Assembly: GCA_002371215.1 (NCBI GenBank) | Contig: DFGL01000087.1 | Location: 1 to 36,690, forward strand | Direction: 5' to 3' | Length of the DNA: 36,690 nt | From: Ruminococcaceae bacterium UBA3751 | GTDB lineage: Bacteria > Bacillota > Clostridia > Oscillospirales > Acutalibacteraceae | In this document: positions 8,755 to 17,723 of the stretch, in pieces | Position numbering within the stretch: the first letter of the stretch is position 1 | How the letters are laid out: each line of letters begins with the position of its first letter | The notes under the pieces: generated by a model | Seen by the model: only the letters and a program-made list of their open reading frames with translations | Databases searched by the model: none | Told to the model about the DNA's origin: nothing | Program-made: the position numbers and the translations under genes

Positions 8755-9870
8755 ATGAAAATTATTGCTTATTCAATGGGAGACTCAAACAACCCCGCAA
8801 CCTGGTCCAACGTGCCGTTTTACTTTATTAAGGCGCTTGAGGCTGAGGGGGTTGAGATTGTAAGGGTTAACGTTCAGCCCTTCAGCGGAAAAAGGAATAT
8901 AAGAGTTCTAATAAACAAAGGACTCAATGTTTTTAAGGCAGGAATTCCCTTTGAAAGAACCTCATATTACAAAAAAAGCGTAAGGCGTAAAATGCTCAAA
9001 GCGCTGAAGGAAAACCCTGACGCAGACTTACTTTTATCCTTTGATTTCAGCAGCTCAATCGCTGATAAAACGGATAAAAAGACTATGCTGTTTTGCGACT
9101 GGGATATTAAATACCTTATAACTCAGATTGATAAAAGAACGCCGAATAAAAAGGAGCAGGCGCTGATTGAAGAGCAAAGCGAAATCATTAAAGGCGCAGA
9201 TTACGCCGTTTCTATTTTCCCTAACGCATTTGAAAAAATGAAAGAGGATTACGCCAATCTTTACTATTTCGGAACGCCGATTAACCTTGACGAGCCACAG
9301 TTCGATATTGACGGCGCGCTTGGGGAGCGCTACAAAAACAAAAGACTGCTTTTTATCGGCAAAAAAAAGTATCTCAGCGGAATCAAGGCGCTTTACGAGG
9401 CTGTTGAAAACTACAACAGCAAAAACGAAAGCAAGTTTTACGTTGACCTTATCGGTATGACGCAGGAGCACACGGGAATTAACAGCGAATACGTTAACCA
9501 CTACGGCTACCTTAATAAAAACAACCCCGAGCAGTGGAAAACCTACAACGATATTCTCAGGGGCGCGTTTTTCTTTGTTAACACTACCGATAACTGGGTT
9601 GGCGCTTCCTCAATACTTGACACCGCCTACCTCGGTATTCCCTGTATAATCAACCCTAACCCCGATTTAACAAAGACCTTCGGAGATGAGATATTCTTCG
9701 GCTACTACTGCAGGGATAACACTGCTGACGAAATTGAAAAATATCTTAAAAGACTAAGCGAGCTCAGCGAGGAGGAGTATACCCTTCTGAGCAATAACGC
9801 CCGCGTTGCCGTTAAGGGCTACACCTATCCCGAATACATCAAGAAAATCCTTGAATTAATAAAATCATAA
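8755..9870 (+). CDS. Probable GT-B glycosyltransferase
   Basis: This 371-residue protein has a two-domain GT-B-like pattern: an N-terminal domain starting IIAYSMGD and a C-terminal half with RLLFIGKKKYLSGIKALYEA, VNHYGYL and a late donor-site-like stretch ASSILDTAYLGIPCIINPNP. The classical E-x7-E motif is not clear, so assignment to GT4 is weaker than for its neighbours. It begins 2 bases after the stop of the pyruvyl transferase gene and has no strong ribosome binding site of its own, suggesting coupled translation. No signal peptide or membrane segment is apparent. It most likely adds one sugar of the repeat unit. Confidence 0.68.
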   Translation: MKIIAYSMGDSNNPATWSNVPFYFIKALEAEGVEIVRVNVQPFSGKRNIRVLINKGLNVFKAGIPFERTSYYKKSVRRKMLKALKENPDADLLLSFDFSSSIADKTDKKTMLFCDWDIKYLITQIDKRTPNKKEQALIEEQSEIIKGADYAVSIFPNAFEKMKEDYANLYYFGTPINLDEPQFDIDGALGERYKNKRLLFIGKKKYLSGIKALYEAVENYNSKNESKFYVDLIGMTQEHTGINSEYVNHYGYLNKNNPEQWKTYNDILRGAFFFVNTTDNWVGASSILDTAYLGIPCIINPNPDLTKTFGDEIFFGYYCRDNTADEIEKYLKRLSELSEEEYTLLSNNARVAVKGYTYPEYIKKILELIKS

Positions 9871-9889
9871 AAACAGGAGAAACGCCAAA

Positions 9890-11062
9890 ATGTCTAAAAA
9901 GCTGAACGGAACAGTAATAGTTACATACCGCTGTAACGCCCGCTGTAATATGTGTAACAGATATAAGCGCCCCTCAAAACCGGAGGAGGAGCTTACTCTT
10001 GATACAATAAAAAAACTGCCTGAGATGTATTTCACAAATATTACGGGCGGCGAGCCGTTTATCAGAACAGACCTTAAGGATATTATCCGCGTGCTTGATA
10101 AGAAGAGCGACCGTATCGTTATTTCTACAAACGGCTTTTTCACGGACAGAATTATTGAACTGTGTAAGGAATTCCCGAACGTCGGAATAAGAATTTCCAT
10201 TGAGGGTCTTGAGGAAACGAACAACAAAATCCGCGGGCTTGAGGACGGCTTCAACAAGGGCTACGAAACCCTTAAAAAGCTTGTTGAAATGGGACATAAG
10301 GACGTAGGCTTCGGTATGACCGTTCAGGACGCTAACGCTAAGGATTTAGTACCGCTTTATAAAATCAGCGATGAGATGAATATGGAATTTGCAACCGCGT
10401 CGCTTCACAACTCCTTCTACTTTGTTGAGGCTAAAAACATTATTCACGACAGAGAGATGGTAGCCGGCGAATTCGAAAAGCTGATAAACGAGCTTTTAAA
10501 TTCCAACGAACCGAAAAAATGGTTCAGAGCGTATTTCAACCACGGGCTGATTAACTATATTTACGGCCAGAAGCGCCTTCTCCCCTGCGATATGGCGTTT
10601 GACACCTTCTTTATTGACCCTTACGGCGACGTTATGCCCTGTAACGGAACGAAGGATAAGGAGGTTATGGGCAACCTTAACGAGCAGGACTGGGACGAGC
10701 TTTGGAACAGCGAGCAGGCTGAAAACGTTCGCAAAAAGGTTCGCGCCTGCGACAGACAGTGCTGGATGATAGGCTCGGTTTCCCCCGCAATGCATAAGTA
10801 CATAGCAACTCCCGCAATGTGGGTTATAAAACATAAATTTTTAAGATTCTTTAAAGAGAAAAAATACTCAATGTATGAAAATAAAATCTGCTGTGATTTA
10901 CGCGACGGCAGGGTTACAAAGGAAGAGCTTGACGCGCTTTCAACCTGCGATTTGAATGCCGCTGTCAACGACGGACTTTCCGATACATCAAAAACAGCCC
11001 TTGTAGGTACAACGGGTGAAGCCATTGTTGACGCGGATATTAAGGCTCAGCTGGAGGATTAA
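9890..11062 (+). CDS. Radical SAM/SPASM-like protein in the polysaccharide cluster
   Basis: This predicted radical S-adenosylmethionine enzyme has Cys15, Cys19 and Cys22 in YRCNARCNMC, which form the CxxxCxxC site for the catalytic [4Fe-4S] cluster. NITGGEPF is the GGEP SAM-binding motif. A C-terminal SPASM-type region carries further cysteines (LLPCDMAF, GDVMPCNG, RACDRQC) next to the typical GNLNEQDWDELW segment, consistent with an auxiliary cluster. After this there is an unusual acidic tail of roughly 80 residues. Many SPASM proteins modify peptides, but no peptide gene is nearby, and radical SAM enzymes also epimerise, dehydrate or methylate sugars. A role on a sugar or lipid-linked intermediate is inferred from context. 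A GGAGG-like site precedes the ATG. Confidence 0.88.
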   Translation: MSKKLNGTVIVTYRCNARCNMCNRYKRPSKPEEELTLDTIKKLPEMYFTNITGGEPFIRTDLKDIIRVLDKKSDRIVISTNGFFTDRIIELCKEFPNVGIRISIEGLEETNNKIRGLEDGFNKGYETLKKLVEMGHKDVGFGMTVQDANAKDLVPLYKISDEMNMEFATASLHNSFYFVEAKNIIHDREMVAGEFEKLINELLNSNEPKKWFRAYFNHGLINYIYGQKRLLPCDMAFDTFFIDPYGDVMPCNGTKDKEVMGNLNEQDWDELWNSEQAENVRKKVRACDRQCWMIGSVSPAMHKYIATPAMWVIKHKFLRFFKEKKYSMYENKICCDLRDGRVTKEELDALSTCDLNAAVNDGLSDTSKTALVGTTGEAIVDADIKAQLED

Positions 11063-12168
11063 TGATGAAGGCAGCAGTTATAACGCGCCATGCCATAACC
11101 AACTACGGCTCACTTCTCCAGGCAATAGCAACGGAAAAGCTGTTTGAAACCGTAGGGCTGGAATGCGAAACCATTGATTATATCAGAGACGACGAATACT
11201 ATACGGAGCAGGAAAAGACCAATCTGAAGAACAAGCCGAAATATAACAGCAATCCGCTTACAAGAGCGGCTTACCTTGCTCTAAGGCAGGGCGAAGCGGT
11301 TAAGGGCGGCAGATTTTTCAGGGATATGCAAAAAAAATACCTTCACCTTACGAAAAGATATCACTCCCTTGCCGAGCTTGAAACTGATAAACCCGAGGCA
11401 GATATTTACGTTACGGGAAGCGACCAGGTCTGGGGAAAGATTGCTAACGTTGACTTTGACACAGCGTATCTTCTCTCCTTTACCGATGACGGCGACAGAC
11501 GGTTTTCCTACGCTTCAAGCATAGGTAAAACCAAGCTTGTCGGCGAAACCGCCGATTGCTTTAAGCGCTATCTTTCCCGCTACGATGCGGTAACGGTACG
11601 AGAGAGCAACGCTAAAGAGGCGCTGTCCGAAATAGGGATAGAGGCTCAGCAGGTGCTTGACCCGACTCTGCTTTTCGGCAGTGAATACTGGAGTACGTTT
11701 ATTGAAAAGGATATTGAAGGCGATTACATCCTTCTCTACCAGCTTGAAAACAACAAGCGCTTTAACGATTACGCTAAAAAGGTTGCTGAAAAAACGGGGC
11801 TAAGGCTTATAAGGGTATCTCCCCTTCGCCATCAGATGCTCCGCGGCGGAGAATTCGTTTATCTCCCCTCCCTCGGCGAGCTTTTATCGTACATAAAAAA
11901 CGCAAAATGCGTTATAACGGATTCCTTCCACGCAACCGCGTTCTCAATCAATTTTAACACCCCGTTTATAGATATTCTTCCGAGCGGCGAAAACAAATGC
12001 CGCAACACCTCCGTTCTTGAACTGACGGGGCTGACTGCAAGAATACTTGATAATTACGAAAACCTTTCCCTGATAGACGAAAAATGTGATTTTGAATACG
12101 CCAATACGGTGCTTGACGCCGAGCGTGAAAAATCCTTTGAAACCGTTAAAAAAATACTTGATATTTAG
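11062..12168 (+). CDS. Polysaccharide pyruvyl transferase family protein, module 2
   Basis: This 368-residue PF04230-family protein has the same subtype motifs as module 1: TNYGSLLQAIATEKLF, VTGSDQVWG, FSYASSIG, TVREsN-like VTVRESNA, LDPTLLFG and ITDSFHATAFS. The SFHA replaces the usual SFHG, a small change at a conserved C-terminal site. The gene starts in a TAATG overlap with the radical SAM gene. A second ATG at 11065 sits 7 bases from GGAGG (11053-11057) and may be the true start, which would change the protein by only one residue. It is followed 7 bases later by its flavoprotein partner. Confidence 0.87.
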   Translation: MMKAAVITRHAITNYGSLLQAIATEKLFETVGLECETIDYIRDDEYYTEQEKTNLKNKPKYNSNPLTRAAYLALRQGEAVKGGRFFRDMQKKYLHLTKRYHSLAELETDKPEADIYVTGSDQVWGKIANVDFDTAYLLSFTDDGDRRFSYASSIGKTKLVGETADCFKRYLSRYDAVTVRESNAKEALSEIGIEAQQVLDPTLLFGSEYWSTFIEKDIEGDYILLYQLENNKRFNDYAKKVAEKTGLRLIRVSPLRHQMLRGGEFVYLPSLGELLSYIKNAKCVITDSFHATAFSINFNTPFIDILPSGENKCRNTSVLELTGLTARILDNYENLSLIDEKCDFEYANTVLDAEREKSFETVKKILDI

Positions 12169-12175
12169 GTGAAAT

Positions 12176-13333
12176 ATGAAAAGCGAACAGTTGGTAAAAT
12201 CAAGTGAATATTGCTGCGGCTGTTCCGCCTGTGAAAGTATCTGCCCGAAAAAGGCAATAACTATGAGAGCCGACGAATACGGCTTTACCTTTCCTTGTGT
12301 TGACGAGGCTTTATGTATTGACTGCGGTCTTTGCAAAAGCGTTTGCCGCTTTCAGAGCGAAGAAAAAACGCTCAACGCGCCAAGAAAGGTTTTTGCCGGA
12401 GTAACTAAGACAACGGATATTAATAAATCAGCTTCAGGCGGGATTTTTGCCTGCGTCGCTAAAAGAATTATATCTGACGGCGGAGCTGCTTACGGAGCCG
12501 CTGCAGTAAACGAAAACGGAGATATCAGCGTTCGCTGTGAAAAGGCGCAAACGAATGAGGAGCTTTTGCCGCTGCTCGGTTCAAAATACGTTCAGAGCAA
12601 TAACGAAGGCGCGTACTCCCTTATTCAAAGCGACCTTAAAGCGGGTAAAACCGTTTTGTTTTCGGGTACGCCATGTCAGGTTGACGCACTTTACGGATTT
12701 TTAAAAAAGGATTACGGGAACCTTTTCACATTAGACCTTATCTGTCACGGTGTTCCGAGCGCAAAGCTTTTTTCCGACTACTTAAAATCGCTTGAGGGAA
12801 AGGAAAAAATCACCGAATACCTTTTCAGGACGAAGGAAATCAGCGGCGAGATGACGAGCAAAATCACCTTTGAAAACGGTAAAACAAAGTATATTTCCTG
12901 CAATATGTCGCCGTATTTTTACCTTTTCATAAACGGCTACACCTACCGCGAAAGCTGTTATTCCTGCCCCTTTGCAAAAAAAGAGCGAAGCGGAGATATA
13001 ACGCTCGGCGATTTCTGGGGCATTGAAAAATATCACCCTGATTTCAACTCATCAAAGGGCGTTTCCTGCATTCTGGTTAACACCGAAAAAGGCGAAAGGC
13101 TGATTGAAAAATGCTCAGACGGTATGGAGCTGCTTGAATCGGATTTTGAAAAGGTTTCGCAAAACAACGCGCAGCTCCGCCAACCCTCCGTTAAGCCCGA
13201 AAAAAGAAGCGCGGTTTTAAACGCGTATAAAAGCGGCGGCTTTTCCGCGCTTGAAAATGAATACGCCGCTCTTGCAGGTGCAAAGAGATTTCTTTCGGGC
13301 TTAAAGCTAAAAGCAAAAAAGATACTTAAATAA
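12176..13333 (+). CDS. FrhB-like iron-sulfur flavoprotein, module 2
   Basis: This is the second copy of the ferredoxin/FrhB-type redox protein, 385 residues. Its ferredoxin motifs are CCGCSACESICP and CIDCGLCKSVC. The flavin domain has SASGGIFA, GSKYVQSN, VLFSGTPCQVDAL, DLICHGVPSAKL, SCYSCPFAKKERSGDITLGD and GVSCILVNTEKG. The block spacing and wording are close to module 1, so the two are paralogues, although they differ too much outside the motifs to be a recent duplication. The pyruvyl transferase gene comes first in this pair, with 7 bases between them. The physiological substrate is not known. Confidence 0.85.
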   Translation: MKSEQLVKSSEYCCGCSACESICPKKAITMRADEYGFTFPCVDEALCIDCGLCKSVCRFQSEEKTLNAPRKVFAGVTKTTDINKSASGGIFACVAKRIISDGGAAYGAAAVNENGDISVRCEKAQTNEELLPLLGSKYVQSNNEGAYSLIQSDLKAGKTVLFSGTPCQVDALYGFLKKDYGNLFTLDLICHGVPSAKLFSDYLKSLEGKEKITEYLFRTKEISGEMTSKITFENGKTKYISCNMSPYFYLFINGYTYRESCYSCPFAKKERSGDITLGDFWGIEKYHPDFNSSKGVSCILVNTEKGERLIEKCSDGMELLESDFEKVSQNNAQLRQPSVKPEKRSAVLNAYKSGGFSALENEYAALAGAKRFLSGLKLKAKKILK

Positions 13334-13342
13334 GGAAAAAAT

Positions 13343-14557
13343 ATGAACATTCTTTACATCGCATATTCCTGCGACCCGTATTTCGGAAGCGAAAACAAAA
13401 TAGGCTGGAATATTCCCCTTGAGGCTTCAAAAAACCACAGGGTTTTTGTTCTTACAAAGGAGGAGCATAAAAAGAATATTCAGCGTTACTGCATAGAGAA
13501 CGGGATTGATAATATACGGTTTTACTATGCCGATATAAAGGAAATATACAAAAAAATATTCAGACCGCCTTTTTATTCGGGGAGGCTGAATATATGGCAT
13601 AAAAAAGCTCTTCCGATTGCTGAGAAAATATGCAGAGAAAACGGCATTGAAATTATCCACCAGATTGCGCCGATAGAATTCAGAAGCATCGGCAAATACT
13701 ACGGCATACCCGATACAAAATTTGTTTGCGGTCCGCTCGCGGGCGGGCAGAACGTACCGAAGCCGCTTATGAGCTATACGGGAAAAGACAAGCCGATTGA
13801 AAAGCTCCGCGAGATTATTAACAGCTTTTATAAAAGAAAAATCAAAGCATCGGGCATTTTAAATAAATGTGACTGTATTTTATACGCAAACTACGAAACG
13901 AAAGCCTTTCTTGAGCCCTCTGCCAAGAGTACGGTTATCCCCGAAACAGCGCTTAAGAAAAGCGAGCTTGTGAATACGTTTGAAAAGGATGACAACAAAG
14001 AGGAATGCGTTTTTCTCGTTGTTTCCCGTTTCACTGCTACAAAGGGATATAACCTTCTCTTTGACGCTGTTAAAAGAATTCCCGACAGCCTGAATTACAA
14101 AATTAAAATTATCGGCTACGGTCCGCTTGAAAACGAGGTCAAGGCGCTTTTTGAAAGCGATAAAAACGTTATGTGCCACACGGAGTTTTTAGGCAGGCTC
14201 CCGTTTTCAAAGATGAACGAACAGTATCAGAGCGCGGACGCTCTCGTTTTTCCTACCTTCAGAGAGGCAACGGGCTCCGTTATCTTAGAAGCTATGGCGA
14301 ACGGACTTCCCGTAATCACGGCAAACCGCTGCGGCGGCTCTGTGCTCTGCTCCCCGTCATACGCCTATCTTTACAGCGCCGCTTCAAAAAACGGCTGGGC
14401 AAACCACCTTCGCTTTGCTATGCTTCACTGCATTAACAATCTTGACGAGGTACACGAAAAAGGCAGAAAAGCAAGAGAGGCGGCAGAGCATTTCACCTTT
14501 GAAAAAAGAGTTGAAACCTACAGTAAAATATACGAGGATTTATTAAACCGAAAATGA
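13343..14557 (+). CDS. Glycosyltransferase, GT4-like
   Basis: This 404-residue GT-B enzyme begins MNILYIAYSCDPYFGSENKI, a start seen in GT4 transferases of polysaccharide clusters. The C-terminal domain has VVSRFTATKGYNLLFDAV, the loop IIGYGPLE and FREATGSVILEAMANGLPVI, which contains an E-x7-E pair for nucleotide-sugar binding. A GGQNVP loop lies in the N-terminal domain. No membrane segment is visible. It is separated from the module 2 flavoprotein by 9 bases and overlaps the next gene by 4 bases (ATGA). Donor and acceptor are unknown. Confidence 0.88.
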   Translation: MNILYIAYSCDPYFGSENKIGWNIPLEASKNHRVFVLTKEEHKKNIQRYCIENGIDNIRFYYADIKEIYKKIFRPPFYSGRLNIWHKKALPIAEKICRENGIEIIHQIAPIEFRSIGKYYGIPDTKFVCGPLAGGQNVPKPLMSYTGKDKPIEKLREIINSFYKRKIKASGILNKCDCILYANYETKAFLEPSAKSTVIPETALKKSELVNTFEKDDNKEECVFLVVSRFTATKGYNLLFDAVKRIPDSLNYKIKIIGYGPLENEVKALFESDKNVMCHTEFLGRLPFSKMNEQYQSADALVFPTFREATGSVILEAMANGLPVITANRCGGSVLCSPSYAYLYSAASKNGWANHLRFAMLHCINNLDEVHEKGRKAREAAEHFTFEKRVETYSKIYEDLLNRK

Positions 14558-15516
14558 AAAAAATCGTTTTAATTGCTACATACTTCGGCAGCCTTCCGTG
14601 CAATTTCGGAATATGGCTCAAAAGCGCAGAGAAAAACGAGAGCATTGACTTTATGCTTTACAGCGACTGCGATATTAAGGATTATGAACCGCTGCCGAAA
14701 AACGTTAGAATAATTCATATTGAATTTAATAAAATTAAGGCGCTGTTTGAAAAATGCTTTGATTTTGATATAGTGCTTGACAGCCCGTATAAATTCTGCG
14801 ATTACAAGCCCGCTTACGGTCTGGCTTTTGAAAAGGATATTGCCGGCTATGATTATTGGGGACACGTTGATATTGACGCGGTGCTCGGCAATATCAGAAA
14901 GTTTCTGCCCGAAAGGGATTACGAAAAGATTTACCAGACGGGTCACCTCACCCTTTACAGAAACACCGCAGAAAACAACCGCCGTTTTATGCTTGACGGC
15001 GGAAGGCTCGGGTATAAAGAGGTATTTACGAGCGACAGAATCTGCGTTTTTGACGAGGCTGGCGGTATGCAGGAAAAATACGAATGTCTCGGCATACCGA
15101 CCTACATCTCACGCGATTACGCTGATATAACGAAGCGCAGCGTTCGCTTTACGCTTTCGCAGACCTTTATGGAAACCTCAAACAAGCCCGTAGTTAATTA
15201 TAACGAGCAGATATTTTACTATGAAAACGGCGGTGTTTTCCGCGATTACTTCAAAAACGGAAAGCTTTATACCAACGAATTCAATTACATTCACTTTTCC
15301 TCAAGAAAGCCGCAGGACTTTACCGAAGGCGCCGAGAGCTTTTACATAACTTCCGACGGCTTTTTCCCGAAAGAGGGAGAAACAACGCCTGAGATAATAG
15401 AAAAATATAATCCCTATCGCCCTGAGCTTGACGCTGCTGAAGCAAAGCGCTGGGCAAAGGACGATAAGAAAAAAAAGATAAAAAACCTTGTAAGAAGGAT
15501 TAAAGAAAAAATATGA
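14554..15516 (+). CDS. DUF6625-like protein, possible GT-A glycosyltransferase
   Basis: This 320-residue protein resembles the DUF6625 family found in polysaccharide loci. The start MKKIVLIATYFGSLP and the segment YDYWGHVDIDAVLGNIRKFL are characteristic. The DID in HVDID could serve as the Asp-x-Asp metal and nucleotide-sugar site of a GT-A fold. The C terminus is lysine/arginine-rich and could associate with the membrane surface. It overlaps glycosyltransferase genes on both sides by 4 bases, so it is embedded in a translationally coupled trio. Transferase activity is inference. Family recognition is from memory of the motif pattern. Confidence 0.7.
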   Translation: MKKIVLIATYFGSLPCNFGIWLKSAEKNESIDFMLYSDCDIKDYEPLPKNVRIIHIEFNKIKALFEKCFDFDIVLDSPYKFCDYKPAYGLAFEKDIAGYDYWGHVDIDAVLGNIRKFLPERDYEKIYQTGHLTLYRNTAENNRRFMLDGGRLGYKEVFTSDRICVFDEAGGMQEKYECLGIPTYISRDYADITKRSVRFTLSQTFMETSNKPVVNYNEQIFYYENGGVFRDYFKNGKLYTNEFNYIHFSSRKPQDFTEGAESFYITSDGFFPKEGETTPEIIEKYNPYRPELDAAEAKRWAKDDKKKKIKNLVRRIKEKI

Positions 15517-16607
15517 ACACCGTACATTTACAAAATATAGGCGGTATCGGCGGAATTGCAGTTCTTACGCGAGATATTGCGATGGTTTCAAAAGAGAATA
15601 ACTTTTTCTATTTTGTTTACGAGGGCGGCGAAATTGCCGAGCAGATTAAGGAATACGCCCCCGTTTATGTTGCAAATGAAAAGCGCAACGATATTCTTTC
15701 CGCAGTTAAAAATTTCACGCGCTACTGCAGGGAAAACAAAATAGACGTTATTGTTGAGCATACGGGTACGGCAGTGGGCTTAAGTTGCGCGCTTTACGCT
15801 CAGAAAAAGCTTAATTTAAAGCTGATAATCTACTGGCATGCCGTATCGGGCGAAATAGTTAACACGGGAATTAAAAGAAGAATTGAATATTCCCTGAAAA
15901 GACGCGCCTACAAAAAATGCTATGCCGCAGCGGCAATTTCAAACTGCGTTAAGGAATCGTATCTTAAAGCTTACGGCTACAAAGAGGATAAAATTACCGT
16001 TATATATAACGGGATAAACTGCAACAAATTTTTTACAAACAGAATTGAAAACGGCTCGCCTCTCCCATTTCGCATTATCTACGTGGGCAGGGTTTTTGCA
16101 TCAAAGGGAATTCACGTTCTGATTAACGCAATAAGCCGCCTTGACAGAGAAATTCAAAAGAACATAACTGTTAAAATAGTAGGTCAGGACAGAGGCACTT
16201 ACACCGAGGAAATGATGGAGCTGACTAAGCAAAAAGGACTTGACGGCGTTATTGAATTCACGGGCGCAAGGCTTGATATACCCGAGCTGCTTTCGGAATC
16301 GGATTTATTTATTCACCCCGCAATCTGCGAGGAGGGCTTCGGAATAACTCTCGCTGAGGCAATGGCGTCCTACCTGCCCTGTATTGCCTTCAGAAAAGGC
16401 GCTATACCCGAGGTTATTGATGATAGAATTAACGGCTTTATCGTTGACGAGGCAAAGAGCGAAAGCCTTGCACAGGCAATAGAAAACACCTATAAGCTGT
16501 TTATTGAAAACAAAGAAGAATATAACACTTTAAGAGAAAACGCGAGAAAAAAGGCTGAAACTTTCAGCATTGAAAGAACGGTAAAAACACTTGAGGAGCT
16601 ATACTGA
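15513..16607 (+). CDS. Glycosyltransferase, GT4-like
   Basis: This is a 364-residue GT-B enzyme. The N terminus has the glycine-rich loop NIGGIGGIAVLTRDIA. The second domain shows ITVIYNGINCNKF, IIYVGRVFASKGIHVLINAI and EEGFGITLAEAMASYLPCIA, the last containing the E-x7-E-type donor site. It is a cytoplasmic, retaining transferase by family. It starts inside the last codons of the DUF6625-like gene and ends 6 bases before the module 3 pyruvyl transferase gene. It is one of the most canonical GT4 members of the cluster. Specificity cannot be read from the sequence. Confidence 0.9.
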   Translation: MNTVHLQNIGGIGGIAVLTRDIAMVSKENNFFYFVYEGGEIAEQIKEYAPVYVANEKRNDILSAVKNFTRYCRENKIDVIVEHTGTAVGLSCALYAQKKLNLKLIIYWHAVSGEIVNTGIKRRIEYSLKRRAYKKCYAAAAISNCVKESYLKAYGYKEDKITVIYNGINCNKFFTNRIENGSPLPFRIIYVGRVFASKGIHVLINAISRLDREIQKNITVKIVGQDRGTYTEEMMELTKQKGLDGVIEFTGARLDIPELLSESDLFIHPAICEEGFGITLAEAMASYLPCIAFRKGAIPEVIDDRINGFIVDEAKSESLAQAIENTYKLFIENKEEYNTLRENARKKAETFSIERTVKTLEELY

Positions 16608-16613
16608 TAGGCT

Positions 16614-17723
16614 ATGAGAATAGGAATACTTACCTTCCACAGAAGTGAAAACTACGGCTCAGTTTTGCAGGCATATTCTCTCTGCAGGGCTTTAAACAAG
16701 CTGAATCCCGAAAATGAAATAGAAATCATCGACTATTCAAACGAGCATCAGCGGGAGCTTTATTCGGTTTTTTTAAGGAATAACTCCCCTAAGAATATAG
16801 CAAAAAACGCGAGGTCGCTTTTAAATATATCCCAGCTTTCAAAAAGGAGCTCGGGCTTTGATGATTTTATTAACCTGCTCCCCCTTAGCAGCGAAAAATT
16901 CGAAAGCGACGGGGAGTTGAAAAACCACAAGAGTGAATACGACTTAGTTATCTGCGGAAGCGACCAGATTTGGAACCCGCAGTCCGTTGATTTTTCGCTT
17001 TCATTTTTCGGGGTTGATTTTTCCTGCAGAAAGGTTTCTTACGCCCCGAGCATAAGAAACGCGTCAAAAAAGGATTTTAGCCCCTACAAAGAGGAAATAA
17101 AAAAGGCGCTCAGCGAGTTTTCGCATATTTCCCTGCGCGAAAAGGAAACAATACCGGTGCTCCAGAATTACTGCGACAAGGAAATTAAAAGCGTTTGCGA
17201 CCCTACCCTTCTGCTGAGCGCTGAGGATTTTGATTTGATTTGCAGTAAAAACAAGCCGCCTAAGAAGGACTATATATTCTATTATTCAATTGATTATAAC
17301 GAAGAATCGGTTGAGATGGTTAAGCATATTTCAGCCTCGCTCAAAATGCCCGTTTATATTATTTTTTCAACCAACAAAACCTACAGCGTATATTTTAAGG
17401 GCTTCAAACTTTCAGCGGACAACGCGCCCGGCGACTTTATAAATCTGATTAAAAACGCCTCGCTAGTTCTTTCAACCTCCTTCCACGGAGTTGCGCTTTC
17501 CGTTATATACAGAAAGAATTTCTTTGCGCTCAGGACGCGGGATTATACAGACGCGCGCATTAACGATTTGCTTGAAAAAATCGGGCTTGAGGGAAGATAC
17601 CTCGATTATTACAGCTACAGGGATAAGGATTTCAATATACCCGTTGTTTACAGCAACAGCTCAATTGAGGCGCTCAGGAACAACTCGCTCAACTACTTAA
17701 AGGAGTGTATCTCAGATGATTGA
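16614..17723 (+). CDS. Polysaccharide pyruvyl transferase family protein, module 3
   Basis: This 369-residue PF04230 protein belongs to the same subtype as modules 1 and 2. It has ENYGSVLQAYSLCRAL, VICGSDQIWNPQ, VSYAPSI, SLREKE, CDPTLLLS and STSFHGVALS. The GSDQIWN block is the strongest shared element of the three. It overlaps its flavoprotein partner by 8 bases, the tightest coupling among the four pairs, which argues that the two products are made in equal amounts. The donor is probably PEP by family. The product is unknown. Confidence 0.88.
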   Translation: MRIGILTFHRSENYGSVLQAYSLCRALNKLNPENEIEIIDYSNEHQRELYSVFLRNNSPKNIAKNARSLLNISQLSKRSSGFDDFINLLPLSSEKFESDGELKNHKSEYDLVICGSDQIWNPQSVDFSLSFFGVDFSCRKVSYAPSIRNASKKDFSPYKEEIKKALSEFSHISLREKETIPVLQNYCDKEIKSVCDPTLLLSAEDFDLICSKNKPPKKDYIFYYSIDYNEESVEMVKHISASLKMPVYIIFSTNKTYSVYFKGFKLSADNAPGDFINLIKNASLVLSTSFHGVALSVIYRKNFFALRTRDYTDARINDLLEKIGLEGRYLDYYSYRDKDFNIPVVYSNSSIEALRNNSLNYLKECISDD

